Shown piece after piece: positions 63,422 to 64,000 of a DNA stretch of 64,000 nucleotides. The position numbers and the translations under genes are program-made. The number at the start of each line of letters is the position of its first letter. The first letter of the stretch is position 1. The notes below the pieces were generated by a model. It was given only the letters and a program-made list of their open reading frames with translations. It made no database searches and had not been told where the DNA came from. The stretch covers positions 894,001 through 958,000 of the forward strand of contig CP085710.1 of NCBI GenBank assembly GCA_023823795.1. Reading direction: 5' to 3'. Source of the stretch: Bacillus sp. F19. GTDB lineage: Bacteria > Bacillota > Bacilli > Bacillales > Bacillaceae.

Positions 63422-63455
63422 TTTTTATGCTAAATTGACAGAGGAGGAATAGGAT

Positions 63456-63548
63456 ATGTTTTATGGTGAAATAGAAGCAGGTAATATTGGGAATTTGCAG
63501 AAAAAAGGGAAGAAAATAGGCTGGATTTTGAAAATAGTAATTGAATAA
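63456..63548 (+). CDS. Possible 30-residue peptide
   Basis: Short open frame (MFYGEIEAGNIGNLQ...) with GAGGAGG properly spaced before its ATG, ending IVIE. I do not recognise it; it could be the start of a deleted gene. Only the strong ribosome site supports it. Confidence 0.25.
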   Translation: MFYGEIEAGNIGNLQKKGKKIGWILKIVIE

Positions 63549-63581
63549 AAAAAAAGAGTAAGCTAGAATAGGTAGAGAAAG

Positions 63582-63595
63582 AGAAAGCGCTTACC
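63582..63595. promoter_or_regulatory. cre-like site before the broken sugar-binding gene
   Basis: AGAAAGCGCTTACC matches the cre consensus TGWAARCGYTWNCW at 12 of 14 positions, and shares CGCTTAC with the operator at 41669. Confidence 0.5.
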
Positions 63596-63663
63596 TTATT
63601 TTTTATCTTTAACTTTCTGAATATTTTGTCATGAGTGATCACGATGGCTAAAATCTGCTGCAG

Positions 63664-63855
63664 TTGAATCTAGAAGGGAAGCTTGCTGGTACAATTGCAC
63701 AAAGTCCTTACAACATGGGCTATCAAGGTGTCGAAAACGCATTGAAAGCAATTAAAGGGGAAAAGGTCAAAGAGCGTATAGATAGTGGAATAGATATCAT
63801 TACAACTGAAAACGCAGAAGAAAAATTAGAATTTTTAAAGAGTATTTCTAAATAA
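63664..63855 (+). pseudogene. C-terminal fragment of an RbsB-like sugar-binding protein
   Basis: About 63 residues (EGKLAGTIAQSPYNMGYQGVENALKAIKGEKV in parts) match the tail of periplasmic-type ribose/galactose binding proteins. The rest is missing: a TAA stands a few codons upstream in frame and no signal peptide or lipobox precedes. So it is a relic left by a deletion, ahead of an intact-looking LacI gene start. Confidence 0.75.
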
Positions 63856-63930
63856 GGTCTAAATTTGGTACAGCAAATTTCCTTCAAGCTAAACTAATGA
63901 AATAGACAAATCGGAGGAGTTTGAAAATAC

Positions 63931-64000
63931 ATGAAGCTCACAATTTATGATGTAGCAGAAAAGGCGGGAGTCTCCATTGCCACTGTATCCAAGGTGTTGA
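63931..64000 (+). CDS. LacI-family regulator, N-terminal fragment (cut by window end)
   Basis: ATG 63931 follows CGGAGGAG. The 23 codons visible encode a LacI helix-turn-helix (MKLTIYDVAEKAGV then SIATVSKVL). The gene continues beyond the window. It may regulate the vanished sugar operon at its left, or the glycan locus. Confidence 0.85.
   Translation, partial: MKLTIYDVAEKAGVSIATVSKVL

Overview
The window is chromosomal DNA of a low-GC endospore-forming Bacillaceae. Gene order from 1 to about 40,400 follows the Bacillus subtilis yhaN-yhaM-yhaL-prsA ... hpr-yhaH-trpP-serC-hit-ecsABC-yhaA-yhfA-hmoB-pbpF-hemEHY-yhgDE ... yhfH-yhfI-lplJ-lcfB-yhfN segment. It has interruptions that B. subtilis lacks: an MFS pump, a LacI regulator, a catalase relic, an XRE/azlCD block and aceA. 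Species cannot be fixed from the sequence alone.

Layout. 1-2552: tail of yhaN, an MFS efflux pump, yhaM. 2621-3913: about 64 tandem 19/21-bp units, non-coding. 4058-9186: yhaL, prsA, two 26-28 residue YjcZ-type peptides, a 59-residue membrane peptide, yhaJ, yhaI, hpr, yhaH, a 63-residue membrane peptide, and trpP with a visible TRAP-binding leader. 9303-18567: serC, hit, ecsABC, yhaA, a damaged PAP2 gene, yhfA, hmoB. 18715-28439: pbpF, a 123-bp hairpin repeat array, the haem operon hemEHY, and yhgD-yhgE with paired operators. 28738-40423: LacI regulator, catalase pseudogene, yhfH, yhfI, lplJ, lcfB, enoyl-CoA hydratase, an SDR-like gene with no normal start, XRE-cupin regulator with azlCD, yhfN and isocitrate lyase. 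40577-40950 is a second minisatellite (52-bp period).

41629-61851 is the most interesting region: a self-contained accessory locus for eating N-linked (high-mannose type) glycans. It encodes a secreted GH85 endo-beta-N-acetylglucosaminidase with PKD and F5/8 C domains, a lipoprotein solute-binding protein and two permeases (no ATPase), two different GH38 alpha-mannosidases, a GH125 exo-alpha-1,6-mannosidase, a GH1 beta-glycosidase, a ROK sugar kinase, a YesL-like membrane protein, and a YesM/YesN-type two-component system. The inferred flow is: cut the chitobiose core outside, import the ManGlcNAc oligosaccharide, trim alpha-mannose inside with GH38/GH125, split Man-beta-GlcNAc (candidate GH1), and phosphorylate a product sugar (ROK). 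Comparable gene sets are known in Streptococcus pneumoniae; I know of no characterised equivalent in Bacillus.

The right edge has an IS1182-like element (61850-63393). It duplicated a 28-bp target that is exactly the terminator hairpin of the glycan operon, and its transposase carries a one-base frameshift. Beyond it lie the tail of a broken sugar-binding protein gene and the first codons of a LacI-family regulator cut by the window edge.
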